Assembly (NCBI RefSeq): GCF_030409315.1
Contig: NZ_JAUFPS010000043.1
Span: forward strand, 1-64,000
DNA: 64,000 nt
Reading direction: 5' to 3'
Source: Mucilaginibacter flavus
GTDB taxonomy: Bacteria > Bacteroidota > Bacteroidia > Sphingobacteriales > Sphingobacteriaceae
Of the stretch, positions 50,728 through 59,362 are shown piece by piece. Position numbers and translations under genes: made by a program. The notes beneath the pieces were generated by a model that did no database searches, was not told the DNA's origin, and was given only the letters and a program-made list of their open reading frames with translations. Within the stretch, counting starts at the first letter, position 1. The number at the start of each line of letters is the position of its first letter.

Positions 50728-51495
50728 ATGAGTATGCTCTTCGGCGGCGGTAGCTATTATTATCTTATCTTAATTTTGGAAGCCTTTTGTATTATCCATT
50801 GCATACGTCGGGGTACCCAGCAAAAGTGGCTTTGGATGTTGATTGTGCTACCCATTGTAGGTTGCTGCATTTATATCTACTCAGAAATACTGACTAACCG
50901 TTCTACCCTGCGCATGCCCAAAGTTGATGTTGGGGCGGTACTTAACCCCGGCATTAAACTTAAACGCCTGGAAGATGAATTACGCTTTACTGATACCTTT
51001 GCCAATAAAATAAAATTAGCCGATGCCTACCTTGAAGCCGGCTTTACTGATAAAGCCGTAGAGATATACCAAAACAGCCTCACCGGTGCCTTTGCCGAAA
51101 ATGAACACGTACTGGCACAACTGATAGTAGCCTACTCCGAGCAGGGCAGGTACGAGGAAGTGATCCCTATTGCCAAAAAGTTGTATAAACTCCCCCAGTT
51201 TCCGCGTTCAAAAGCGCATATAGGTTATGCTATGGCTTTAGAAAATACTAATCACGTTGATTTAGCCGAAGCCGAATTTAAGCTGATGAAGGGCCGGTAT
51301 TCCTATTTTGGTCCAAGGTACGAGTACGGTATGTTTTTGGTACGGCAGGGCCGGGATCAGGATGCCTACCAAATATTTTCCGATATCCTTAACGAAGAAT
51401 CGCAATTAAGTTCCATGGAGCGCAAGGCAAGCAAGCAATGGTTTGGCAAAGCCAAGGATGAGTTAAAGAAGTTACCAGCGCAGAAATCGGCGTAA
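50728..51495 (+). CDS. Membrane-anchored TPR protein
   Basis: A 255-residue protein with two N-terminal transmembrane helices (YYYLILILEAFCIIHCI and KWLWMLIVLPIVGCCIYIYSEI) that resemble the N-terminal module of cardiolipin synthases, joined to a soluble region of tetratricopeptide-like helical pairs (LADAYLEAGFTDKAVEIYQNSL, LAQLIVAYSEQGRYEEVIPIAKKLY, HIGYAMALENTNHVDLAEAEFK, YGMFLVRQGRDQDAYQIF). No catalytic HKD motif is present, so it is not a synthase itself; scaffold or adaptor function is inferred. Stands alone between repeat elements. Confidence 0.85.
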   Translation: MSMLFGGGSYYYLILILEAFCIIHCIRRGTQQKWLWMLIVLPIVGCCIYIYSEILTNRSTLRMPKVDVGAVLNPGIKLKRLEDELRFTDTFANKIKLADAYLEAGFTDKAVEIYQNSLTGAFAENEHVLAQLIVAYSEQGRYEEVIPIAKKLYKLPQFPRSKAHIGYAMALENTNHVDLAEAEFKLMKGRYSYFGPRYEYGMFLVRQGRDQDAYQIFSDILNEESQLSSMERKASKQWFGKAKDELKKLPAQKSA

Positions 51496-51504
51496 GGGGA
51501 AGGC

Positions 51505-51615
51505 TTATTATCCCCAATGTCATGCCGAACTTGTTTCGGCACCCCACTTGCTAAGTGTACTTCATGTGGGCGACCCGTACTGTGCGGTCCTGAAACAAGT
51601 TCAGGATGACTTCAG
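51505..51615. repeat. Inverted repeat GTCATGCCGAACTTGTTTCGG after the TPR gene
   Basis: The left arm 51519-51539 (GTCATGCCGAACTTGTTTCGG) is complementary, with mismatches, to the right arm 51589-51610 (CCTGAAACAAGTTCAGGATGAC). It is a dispersed palindrome type found in many Bacteroidota. A GTCCGTCCG word follows at 51638. Confidence 0.75.
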
Positions 51616-51685
51616 GTTTTGAAATCTCCCAAACCCGTCCGTCCGCCACCAGATACCCGCTACCTTACGGACAGCGCCCCTTAGC

Positions 51686-52552
51686 CTATAAACTTATAAA
51701 AAACGGTGCTTCAAAAACGTGGCCTACGCCTAATTTTTGGATGGCTTCTTTGTGTTTAATATCTTTTTGTTCGCCTTCGGTATCGGCGCAGCCTAACCAG
51801 GGTTCAATGCACACAAAATCGGCACCGGGTTTGGCCCATATGCCCAGGTAATTGAAATGAGGGAACTCTACCGATAACGACTGATCGTGCTTATCGCTTT
51901 TGATGGTGATCATTCTTGATGATAGGTTTTTAAACACCAACGCATCGGCATCAAATAAATGACGGGTTAGCTGTAGCCTGTTTTTGGGAGTTGGTACAGG
52001 GTGACTTTCACCGGTAAAGAAGCCATCTGCCGATAGCAGGTCTGTTTCCAGGTGCTCATCGGTTTCAAACTCCAGGTAATAATCTTCGTAACGTTCGCCC
52101 TTGTTAAATGGAACATTAAATGCCGGGTGCGCGCCTACAGAAAAGTAAATGGTTTTTTTATCGAGGTTGATTACTTTGTAGGTAATTCTTAAAGAGTTAT
52201 CTATAAGGGTATATAAAACCTGGTAATCAAATTTAAAGGGATAAACCTTCAAGGTATTATCGCAATTGGGTAACGAGAAAGTGGCAGATACCTCATCGGC
52301 ATTCAGCAAAACAAACTCCGATTGCCTTGCAAAACCATGACGGCTCATGGCATACTTTTGTCCATCAACCAGCAATTCGTTGTTAATTAAGCCGCCTACT
52401 ACCGGGAAAAGGTTGGGCGCGTGCCATGGCCATACGCTGGCATCGGCCTGCCATATATGTTCAACGCCTGTTGCTTTATCAATCAATGAACTTAACTGGG
52501 CACCCTTGGTATCGATGTTTACTTTCAGGTATTCATTTTCAATGGTAGTCAT
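51686..52552 (-). CDS. Aldose 1-epimerase family protein (LacX-like)
   Basis: A 288-residue galactose-mutarotase-fold protein of the LacX-like branch, expected to interconvert sugar anomers or bind sugar phosphates. It starts with the family opening IENEYLKVNIDTKGAQLSSLID, has the central HAPNLFPVVGGLIN region, the conserved GAHPAFNVPF with the catalytic-site histidine, and the closing WAKPGADFVCIEPWLGCAD, with the glutamate acting as general base in this fold. Its sugar specificity is not readable. It is next to, but not obviously cotranscribed with, the YncE/phosphoesterase gene on the same strand. Confidence 0.9.
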   Translation of the reverse strand: MTTIENEYLKVNIDTKGAQLSSLIDKATGVEHIWQADASVWPWHAPNLFPVVGGLINNELLVDGQKYAMSRHGFARQSEFVLLNADEVSATFSLPNCDNTLKVYPFKFDYQVLYTLIDNSLRITYKVINLDKKTIYFSVGAHPAFNVPFNKGERYEDYYLEFETDEHLETDLLSADGFFTGESHPVPTPKNRLQLTRHLFDADALVFKNLSSRMITIKSDKHDQSLSVEFPHFNYLGIWAKPGADFVCIEPWLGCADTEGEQKDIKHKEAIQKLGVGHVFEAPFFISL

Positions 52553-52621
52553 GGTTACAGCTATTTTGTAAGAACCCGAAGTTAGGCATTTGTTTGAATT
52601 TCAGAAATTACTTCAACTATA

Positions 52622-52674
52622 CAATTTTCAATCCTGCTCATTCTTTATTTCTGTAAATTCTGATTCAGACAACC
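52622..52674. repeat. Copy of the CTGATTCAGACAA dispersed repeat
   Basis: TTTCTGTAAATTCTGATTCAGACA at 52649-52672 is the same core as at 0.1, 17.1, 38.9 and 56.9 kb. Here only one arm is present. Confidence 0.6.
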
Positions 52675-55125
52675 TTAATCATCATCCTCTTCCTTTTTAG
52701 GCTCCAATAGCACAAAGGCGCTGCGTTTAGGGGCGGGCATAATGGCCTTTTCGCCTTTAACAGATTTCCAAACTACCTCGTTCAAATCAATATCGGGCGC
52801 GGCATCTTCCTTGGCCAGGTTAAACATTTCAGACCGGCGGCTACTTTCGTTAACAGCCACGTTGCGTTGCTCTAAATCAACCTGTGGGGCTTTGGTAACG
52901 TATGGGCTAAAATCGGGCTTATTGGTAAAGCAATCAAACAAAGGCATGGCGGCAGCATCGTACTGGCTCATGGGGGGCAGGCCCAGAATAAGCTCCATGG
53001 TGCGCAGCACGCCCGATGTGGAGTACATGCCATGGATAACCTGGTTACGCTTCACATACGGCCCGGCAACAAACACAGGCGAGCGGTGTGCATCAACATG
53101 GTCGGGACCGTTTTGGGCGTCATCCTCCAAAATAAACACTACCGACTCTTTCCAGATCGAGCTTTTTGACAGGTGTTCTATAAACTGGCCTATAGCCTGG
53201 TCGTTATCGCCAACGGCTGCAATGGGCGATATAGCACCTTTGCGTTGCCCGCTGGTGTGGTCGTTGGATATGCGGATGGTATTAAAGCGGGGAACCGCGT
53301 TAATAGCTAATAACGAATCAAAATCATGCGCCCATATCTGGGTACGTTTAACATCTTTTACGGATAGATCAAAACCCGGTGATTGCTGACAAAAATGCCC
53401 TTCTAATGATTTGAGACTGGCTTTGCCCGGGTTGCCATCTGTTACAAATTCGCCGTAGGTGCGATAACTCAGGCCTGCGCGCTTGCAGTAATCCCATATA
53501 AAGCCATCGCGTGGGTAGGCTGCCTTGCGGGTTCCCTCAAAATCGTAATTGCCACCACGACCTCCGTAGCTGGTTGGCCAGGTTTTTTCCACAAAGTCGG
53601 TACCATAGGCGGCCATGCTCCAGTTGTGTCCGTCCGCGCTTACTTCCGCGTCTACATAAAAATTGTCTAACAGCACAAATTCGCTGGCTATGGCGTGGTG
53701 GTTGGGTGTTACCTTTTTGCCGAAGATGCACAGCGAGGTATCGCCGTTACCTTGTGGCATATCGCCTAAAACCTGGTCGTAAGTGCGGTTTTCTTTAATA
53801 ATGTAAAATACATATTTAATAGGCGATTTTTCGCCTATACGCCTTGGTATGGGGTTGCCCGTTTCGCCGGCAGCGGTTTTTGCCTTGGCGCTGGTGAACG
53901 GCGTATTGGCATATACCTGTTTGGTAAAGGCCTTAAGCTGTACCGGGGTAGGCGTGCTGATAAACGATAAGGTACCCTTAAACAAGCCTCCTATGTATTG
54001 CTCTCTGCTGTTGGTAGCCCCCTGCTTATAACCGCTGTTATCGGTTTTAAGCACCGGCTGCGGGCCTTTAGGGTTAGCCATTGATGTAAAACCTTTACCG
54101 TTTGATACAATGATTTTTTTACCTAACATTTTAACGTTAGTAGGGTACCAGCCAACGGGTATGAAGCCCATGCTGCGGCTGCTGCCCGGTTTGCTTACAT
54201 CAAATACGGCAAGGCAGTTATTATCGGCATTGGCAATGTACAATGTTTTTTCATCGGCAGATAATGCCAGGCCATTGGTGGTTGAACCCGTTAAGCGTGT
54301 AGGGAACAAAGCGGTGGCAATGTTCTCTAATATTTTGTGTGTAGCGGTGTTTATTACCGATACCGAGTTATCATTGGCGTTAGCCACGTAAAGGATAGTG
54401 CCTTTTTTGTTTAATAGCAATTCGTTGGGGTGGCTTTCGGTATTTAGGGTGATGAGCTTATCGGCAGTAATGTTGTAAATGCCCAGCTTATCGCCACCCC
54501 ACAGGGAAATGTAAAGCGTTTTTTCATCAGGCGATAGGGTGCAGGCATAGGCCTCGGCAGGGAGTTTTACCGTTTTAAGGGTTTTGCCGGCGGTAGGGTC
54601 AACTATGTATAGCAGGCTATCCTCTTTGGTAACGGTGTACAGGCGGGTATCGGCTTTATTAACGGTGATGCCGGTTGGGCATACCTTGTTTTTGGGCCAT
54701 TTGTTGGGTGCCAGCCTTATGGTATCTGGCTTGCCCAGTTTGTTGTTGGCTATATTGAAAACATAAATCCAGTTATCATTACCTCCCGATGCGTATAACT
54801 TACGCTCATTATGGCTAAAGGCCAGGCCATACCATGATTTGGCTACCACCTTTTCGTCCAACAGTTGTTCATTCTTTGGATCGATGAGTTGAACCGATTG
54901 CGTGCTTTGCCCGTTATTGGTAACAGCAAGCAATTTGCCCGATGCAGATAACTGAATGTTAAGAGGCAGATCGCCCAAAGGCAATGACGTACCCGCCGGA
55001 CTCAACTTCCAGCCATTAGGTAACAATACCTGCTGGCTTTGTGCTATTTTGCCCGGTGTTTGGGCGCATACGGTTAATGACGATATGGCCAGCACAGCAA
55101 GGCCAGCTAAAAACTTTTGTTTCAT
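52675..55125 (-). CDS. Secreted YncE-type propeller fused to a phosphoesterase (PF04185-type)
   Basis: A protein of 816 residues with two parts. After a signal peptide (LAGLAVLAISSLTVCAQ) a seven-bladed YVTN/YncE-like beta-propeller (repeated VxxTNNGQSTQSVQLID, YIANADNNCLAVFDV motifs) spans about 25-375. The C-terminal half is a phosphoesterase of the phospholipase C/acid phosphatase type: YVFYIIKENRTYDQVLGDM, a metal-binding NFYVDAEVSADGHNW, VFILEDDAQNGPDHVDAHRSP and others. The combination points to an exported phosphatase or phospholipase on the cell surface. ATG 55125 is the start; a longer frame would begin upstream of the -7 box at 55143. Confidence 0.88.
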   Translation of the reverse strand: MKQKFLAGLAVLAISSLTVCAQTPGKIAQSQQVLLPNGWKLSPAGTSLPLGDLPLNIQLSASGKLLAVTNNGQSTQSVQLIDPKNEQLLDEKVVAKSWYGLAFSHNERKLYASGGNDNWIYVFNIANNKLGKPDTIRLAPNKWPKNKVCPTGITVNKADTRLYTVTKEDSLLYIVDPTAGKTLKTVKLPAEAYACTLSPDEKTLYISLWGGDKLGIYNITADKLITLNTESHPNELLLNKKGTILYVANANDNSVSVINTATHKILENIATALFPTRLTGSTTNGLALSADEKTLYIANADNNCLAVFDVSKPGSSRSMGFIPVGWYPTNVKMLGKKIIVSNGKGFTSMANPKGPQPVLKTDNSGYKQGATNSREQYIGGLFKGTLSFISTPTPVQLKAFTKQVYANTPFTSAKAKTAAGETGNPIPRRIGEKSPIKYVFYIIKENRTYDQVLGDMPQGNGDTSLCIFGKKVTPNHHAIASEFVLLDNFYVDAEVSADGHNWSMAAYGTDFVEKTWPTSYGGRGGNYDFEGTRKAAYPRDGFIWDYCKRAGLSYRTYGEFVTDGNPGKASLKSLEGHFCQQSPGFDLSVKDVKRTQIWAHDFDSLLAINAVPRFNTIRISNDHTSGQRKGAISPIAAVGDNDQAIGQFIEHLSKSSIWKESVVFILEDDAQNGPDHVDAHRSPVFVAGPYVKRNQVIHGMYSTSGVLRTMELILGLPPMSQYDAAAMPLFDCFTNKPDFSPYVTKAPQVDLEQRNVAVNESSRRSEMFNLAKEDAAPDIDLNEVVWKSVKGEKAIMPAPKRSAFVLLEPKKEEDDD

Positions 55126-55142
55126 GGTAAAACGATTGTAGT

Positions 55143-55150
55143 CAAAATTA
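55143..55150 (-). promoter_or_regulatory. -7 promoter box for the YncE/phosphoesterase gene
   Basis: Minus-strand TAATTTTG fits TAnnTTTG, 17 nt before the chosen start, and argues against the longer N-terminus. Confidence 0.5.
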
Positions 55151-55222
55151 CATAATCGTTTCATGAAGATGGACGGTTTAACACAAACTTAATATGTAAG
55201 AATGTTGCTATAATCAAACACG

Positions 55223-55363
55223 TATGTCATTTCGACGAACAGTTGTGGGTAAAAGAAAGGGGTGAGGAGAAATCTTATACAACCTGCGTGTTCGCTTGTC
55301 GCTTATACAAGATTTCTCCTCACCCCACTGCTCGTGCCATCCCGCTGTTCGTCGAAATGACAT
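55223..55363. repeat. Nested inverted repeat GTCATTTCGACGAACAG
   Basis: Perfect outer arms GTCATTTCGACGAACAG (55225-55241) and CTGTTCGTCGAAATGAC (55345-55361), with inner arms GGGGTGAGGAGAAATCTT (55259-55276) and AGATTTCTCCTCACCCC (55309-55325). This is a single hairpin of about 140 nt between two convergent-orphan regions, a dispersed repeat type. Confidence 0.85.
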
Positions 55364-55378
55364 GGGTTATATATTTAC

Positions 55379-56860
55379 TTACTTCAGCAAATTCTTCCAG
55401 CTTACCTGCTCGCCAATGATTTTTTCTAAATCGGCGCTGGCAACGCGTTCCTGGGCCATGCTGTCGCGGTGGCGGATGGTTACGGTATCGTCTTCCAGGG
55501 TTTGGTGATCTACCGTGATACAGAACGGCGTACCTATGGCATCCTGGCGGCGGTAACGTTTACCAATGGCGTCTTTTTCCTCGTACTGTATGTTAAAGTC
55601 AAGCTTCAGGCGGTCCATAATTTCACGGGCTTTCTCTGGCAAACCGTCTTTTTTGGTAAGCGGGAAAATTGCCGCTTTAACCGGGGCCAGGCAAGGGTGC
55701 AGGTGCAGCACGGTGCGGCTATCCTGTTTCTCGTCGGTGCTCAGGTCTTCTTCCTCAAAAGCGTTAATCATGGTTAACAGGAACATCCTATCCAAACCAA
55801 TAGAAGTTTCCATAACATAAGGAATATAGTTGCCGTAAGGTTTGCCTGTTTCAGGATCAACCTCCGGATCAAAGTACTGCATTTTTTTGCCCGAGTATTG
55901 CTGGTGCTGGCCCAAATCAAAATCGGTACGGCTATGAATACCTTCTACTTCTTTAAAGCCAAAAGGGAACTCAAACTCAATATCAACCGCTGCATTAGCA
56001 TAGTGGGCCAGCTTGGTATGATCATGATAGCGGTATTTAGCGGCATCGGTACCTAAAGCGAGGTGCCATTTAAGGCGGGCCGCTTTCCAGTATTCGTACC
56101 ATTCCATTTCGGTACCGGGCCGTAAAAAGAATTGCATCTCCATTTGCTCAAACTCGCGCATGCGGATGATGAACTGGCGGGCAATAACCTCGTTACGGAA
56201 AGCCTTACCTATTTGCGCAATACCGAAAGGGATTTTCATCCTGCCCGATTTTTGCACGTTTAAATAGTTCACAAATATACCCTGCGCCGTTTCCGGGCGA
56301 AGATAAATGGTATCGGCATCATCGGCCACAGCGCCCATCTGGGTGCTAAACATCAGGTTAAACTGGCGTACATCGGTCCAGTTGCGGGTACCACTTACCG
56401 GGCAGGCAATTTCATGCTCAATAATCAGCTCCTTTAAACGTGGCAGGTCCTCATTTTTAAGGGCCTCGTCCATATCGTTTTGTAAGGCTTCGGCCTTATC
56501 GGTTTTGCCGTCTTTACTGTAACGTTCAATCTTATCCTCCAAAAGCTGATCGGCACGGTATCTTTTCTTAGAGTCCTTGTTGTCAATCATCGGGTCGCTA
56601 AAGCCATCAACGTGACCGCTCGCTTTCCAAATCTTAGGGTGCATAAATATGGCGCTGTCAATACCAACAATGTTTTCATGCATTTGCACCATAGCTTTCC
56701 ACCAGTAGGTTTTAATGTTGTTCTTCAGCTCGGCACCATTTTGGCCGTAATCGTAAACGGCGCTTAAGCCGTCATAAATTTCGCTCGAAGGAAAAACAAA
56801 GCCATACTCTTTGGCATGCGATATTACATTTTTAAAAAGTTCGTCGGTTGATTTGCTCAT
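55379..56860 (-). CDS. glyS: Glycine-tRNA ligase, homodimeric type
   Basis: Class II aminoacyl-tRNA synthetase charging tRNA-Gly. At 493 residues it is the alpha2 (eukaryote/archaeal-like) GlyRS, not the alpha2beta2 bacterial form. It has the class II motifs: motif 1 region GPSE-type FVFPSSEIYDGLSAVYDYG, motif 2 RNEVIARQFIIRMREFEQMEMQFF, motif 3 YVMETSIGLDRMFLLTM, and the anticodon-binding C-terminus with TVRHRDSMAQERV. The long helical insert at about 90-150 (RYRADQLLEDKIERYSKDG) is typical of this type. The minus-strand TAnnTTTG box ends 8 nt upstream, suggesting a very short leader. Confidence 0.96.
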   Translation of the reverse strand: MSKSTDELFKNVISHAKEYGFVFPSSEIYDGLSAVYDYGQNGAELKNNIKTYWWKAMVQMHENIVGIDSAIFMHPKIWKASGHVDGFSDPMIDNKDSKKRYRADQLLEDKIERYSKDGKTDKAEALQNDMDEALKNEDLPRLKELIIEHEIACPVSGTRNWTDVRQFNLMFSTQMGAVADDADTIYLRPETAQGIFVNYLNVQKSGRMKIPFGIAQIGKAFRNEVIARQFIIRMREFEQMEMQFFLRPGTEMEWYEYWKAARLKWHLALGTDAAKYRYHDHTKLAHYANAAVDIEFEFPFGFKEVEGIHSRTDFDLGQHQQYSGKKMQYFDPEVDPETGKPYGNYIPYVMETSIGLDRMFLLTMINAFEEEDLSTDEKQDSRTVLHLHPCLAPVKAAIFPLTKKDGLPEKAREIMDRLKLDFNIQYEEKDAIGKRYRRQDAIGTPFCITVDHQTLEDDTVTIRHRDSMAQERVASADLEKIIGEQVSWKNLLK

Positions 56861-56868
56861 AATAGGGG

Positions 56869-56876
56869 CAAAGATA
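56869..56876 (-). promoter_or_regulatory. -7 promoter box just upstream of glyS
   Basis: Minus-strand TATCTTTG matches TAnnTTTG and ends 8 nt before the glyS ATG. Confidence 0.55.
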
Positions 56877-56884
56877 GTTTTTTT

Positions 56885-57125
56885 GTTTATTTCGGATTTG
56901 GGAATTTCGATTTCGGATTTTGTCTGAATCAGAATTTACAGAATTTAGGAATTAACAGGACGCCATCGGGCATAAAACTTGCGAAGTTTTCAAAACTTCG
57001 CAAGTTTAAATATTCCGGAAATCCAAAATGGAGTCAAGAATCAAGATGGGAGTTTTTCCGTCAGCGATAATTACTAAATCAAAAATAATTCCGAAATCGA
57101 AATTCCCAACTCCGAAATATTAATG
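56885..57125. repeat. Inverted repeats of TTCGGATTTGGGAATTTCG words and the AAACTTGCGAAGTTTT palindrome
   Basis: Left arm 56890-56922 (TTTCGGATTTGGGAATTTCG words) pairs with right arm 57089-57118 (ATTCCGAAATCGAAATTCCC words). Inside lie a copy of the TCTGAATCAGAATTTACAG family (56921-56959) and a perfect 16-bp-arm palindrome, AAACTTGCGAAGTTTT / AAAACTTCGCAAGTTT around one central base, near 56984-57016. Confidence 0.8.
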
Positions 57126-57590
57126 CTATTCGCTGCAATCCCTAACGCATAGCTTCAGTTATCCCAAAAGTGTCCGTCCGTCTGGAGAGCCCATGTTTTT
57201 GGTTATCTTTCGGACACTATGATTCATCTCTTTACCAATGGCTTTCTGATATTTTATTCTTTATTTTAAAGAATTTTCTGTATATTTGAAATAGGTGTTT
57301 TAAGTTTCATACAATGCCTGCTGTCCGCATGGTGTCCGGTTAATTGGATACCTCCGGACGGACAGACAGACAAGAGCGTTAATTACTGCTGTCCACATCT
57401 GTTTTAAAACTGTCTTACTCCCCCTGCGGACGGACACCACAAACCAACATATTCTACAGGCAGTATACATCCGTACACAGTCAAGGCCCTTAATATAAAT
57501 AGGCTATTGGATGGGTATTTTTAAAAATCGTGGCAGATTTTTAAATTTTCATCGCAAAGAAAAAAATCAAATAGATTAATTATGATACCT
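57126..57590. other. AT-rich gap with GTCCGTCCG words
   Basis: No gene. GTCCGTCC words near 57172 and inverted GGACGGACA words near 57355 and 57430 are the only patterns. A TATATTTG at 57281-57288 fits a -7 box, but no coding region follows it. Confidence 0.4.
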
Positions 57591-57593
57591 AAG

Positions 57594-57872
57594 AAGCTGT
57601 TTGAAAACGACTAAATACAACTGCTATATTTTCAACCTCATTGCGAGTATTTAAATCCAGGGATTCTGAAAGTGGAAATGACGGAAAAGTTTGTCATCCT
57701 GAGGAACGAAGGATCTTCTTCGCCCTGCTAATTGCAGACTTTTATAGTGAAGAAGATTCTTCGTTCCTCAGAATGACAGGATGGAGAGGGTCGTTCTTGC
57801 ATCATGTCCACCTTTAGAGTCTGCGGATTTTATAACTCGCAATGACGGCTTTTATACGTTTTTAAACAGCTT
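57594..57872. repeat. Nested 279-bp inverted-repeat element
   Basis: Three pairs of arms are nested: AAGCTGTTTGAAAACG (57594-57609) with CGTTTTTAAACAGCTT (57857-57872); ATTGCGAG (about 57641) with CTCGCAAT (about 57836); and GTCATCCTGAGGAACGAAGG with its near complement in the CTTCGTTCCTCAGAATGAC segment around 57759. It has no reading frame. The shape is that of a non-autonomous hairpin element. Confidence 0.8.
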
Positions 57873-57947
57873 GTAAGGGTTTTTAAAAATGATTAATTAG
57901 ATGAACAACCGCAGTGTTCCCAATCTTTAATCAACATGATAAAATAG

Positions 57948-58240
57948 TCCTTGCTCTTTTATCCAATAATCTTTGCTCCCCAAAGGTGTCCGTCCGCTTG
58001 CAGGTATCCATGGTTTTTGGACGAAAGTAAGTAAAAGCGGACGAAATCAAATCCTAACCAATAGAAAAATCCTTGCTCTTTTATCCAATAATCTTTGCTC
58101 CCCAAAGGTGTCCGTCCGCTTGCAGGTATCCATGGTTTTTGGATGAAAGTAAGTAAAAGCGGACGAAATCAAATCCTAACCAATAGAAAAATCCTTGCTC
58201 TTTTATCCAATAATCTTTGCTCCCAAAAAGTTTCCGTCCG
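57948..58240. repeat. 122-bp tandem repeat, about 2.3 copies
   Basis: Copies begin TCCTTGCTCTTTTATCCAAT at 57948, 58070 and 58192, an exact 122-nt period; copies 1 and 2 differ at about one position (GGACGAAAG versus GGATGAAAG) and copy 3 diverges after about 45 nt. Each unit contains GTGTCCGTCCGCTTGCAGG and a CGGACGAAATC counterpart, and so is partly self-complementary. Confidence 0.85.
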
Positions 58241-58400
58241 TCCGCAGGTGACCATTACCTCCGGACGGACACCCACATCAGCTACAGGTTTATCATCAGC
58301 ATAATAACTAACCTATATGTTAACCACATGTAAGTATTTATATGCCCTAAAACCAAATGCCTCAAAAAGCATTGTATTAATAGTTTAAATACACCGTATC

Positions 58401-59069
58401 ATGGAAACCATTGTAAACATCATATCCGCCCAATACGTAACCCACAACGTTAAACAATTCAGGCTGCAAAAGCCGGCAGGATTTACCTTTACACCGGGGC
58501 AGGCCACCGAACTATCTGTTAACCACCCAGATTGGAAAGATAAAAAGAACCCTTTTACCTTCACCAGTTTGGCCCATGACCCATACCTGGAGTTCACTAT
58601 TAAAATATACCCCGATAGCCCCGAAGGTGTTACCAACCAGTTAAGCAAATTGGTGCCTGGCGATGAGCTGATACTGCGTGATGCCTGGGGAGCTATTGAA
58701 TACAAAGGTCCCGGTTACTTTATTGCCGGTGGCGCAGGTATTACGCCGTTTATAGCCATTTTGCGCGATTTAAATAATCAACGCAAGTTGGCTGGCAACA
58801 AATTATTCTTCAGCAATAAAACCGATAAGGATATCATTTTGGCCGATGAATTGAAAAGCATGCTTGGTCCCGACGCCGTATTTTTAATAAGCGGTCAAAA
58901 AGATAGCATCCACGATACCCGCCGCATTGACGAGGCCTTTTTAAAAGCCGAAGTAAGCGATTTTACCAAACACTTTTACGTTTGCGGCCCCGATGCTATG
59001 GTGGAGGAAATTAATGGGATTTTAAGTGGATTAGGTGCTGATGCTGATTCGGTAGTGTTTGAGAAGTAG
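58401..59069 (+). CDS. FNR-type flavoprotein oxidoreductase
   Basis: A 222-residue ferredoxin-reductase-like flavoprotein without an iron-sulfur domain. FAD-binding barrel features: the HNVKQFRLQKPAGFTFTPGQATEL start and NPFTFTSLAHDP in the position of the R-x-Y-S/T motif (first arginine replaced); NAD(P)-binding domain: YFIAGGAGITPFIAILRDL and HFYVCGPDAMVEEINGIL. Such proteins reduce flavins, haem proteins or ferredoxins; the partner is unknown. It stands alone on the plus strand after the 1.5-kb repeat-rich gap. Confidence 0.9.
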   Translation: METIVNIISAQYVTHNVKQFRLQKPAGFTFTPGQATELSVNHPDWKDKKNPFTFTSLAHDPYLEFTIKIYPDSPEGVTNQLSKLVPGDELILRDAWGAIEYKGPGYFIAGGAGITPFIAILRDLNNQRKLAGNKLFFSNKTDKDIILADELKSMLGPDAVFLISGQKDSIHDTRRIDEAFLKAEVSDFTKHFYVCGPDAMVEEINGILSGLGADADSVVFEK

Positions 59070-59075
59070 GAGAGA

Positions 59076-59205
59076 AGTTCATGGATCATAGTTCATGGTT
59101 CATAGTATTTTAAACCTCTTGTGCAGCTGCCATGAACTATGCTCTATCACCGTGACCTAAATTCGCAGTTGCCATGAACCATCATCTATGAACCATGAAC
59201 TAAAA
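59076..59205. repeat. Interrupted inverted repeat of GTTCATGGTTCATAG words
   Basis: GTTCATGGATCATAGTTCAT (59077 onward) with GGTTCATAG is complementary to CCATGAACTATG and CTATGAACCATGAAC words at 59129-59201. It lies 8 nt after the flavoprotein stop codon. Confidence 0.8.
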
Positions 59206-59345
59206 AATAAATTCGAAATCCCCAATTCCGAAATTGTCTGTCCACTTGTCCAAAAACACTGGTCACCCCTAAGCGGACGGACACCTCGTTAAATTCCAAA
59301 ATCAAAAAAATAAATCCGAAATCGAAATTCCCAATTCCGAAATAC
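59206..59345. repeat. CCGAAATTCC stutter and GTCCGTCCG word before gldA
   Basis: AAATCCCCAATTCCGAAAT-type words at 59215-59235 and 59314-59343 flank a GCGGACGGACACC word at 59272-59284. The last word ends 18 nt before the ABC ATPase start. Confidence 0.6.
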
Positions 59346-59362
59346 TCTTTACATTTACCGCC

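Noticed and set aside
52742..53389. 215-residue open frame antisense to the YncE/phosphoesterase gene
   Set aside because: Shadow frame over conserved phosphoesterase motifs on the other strand.
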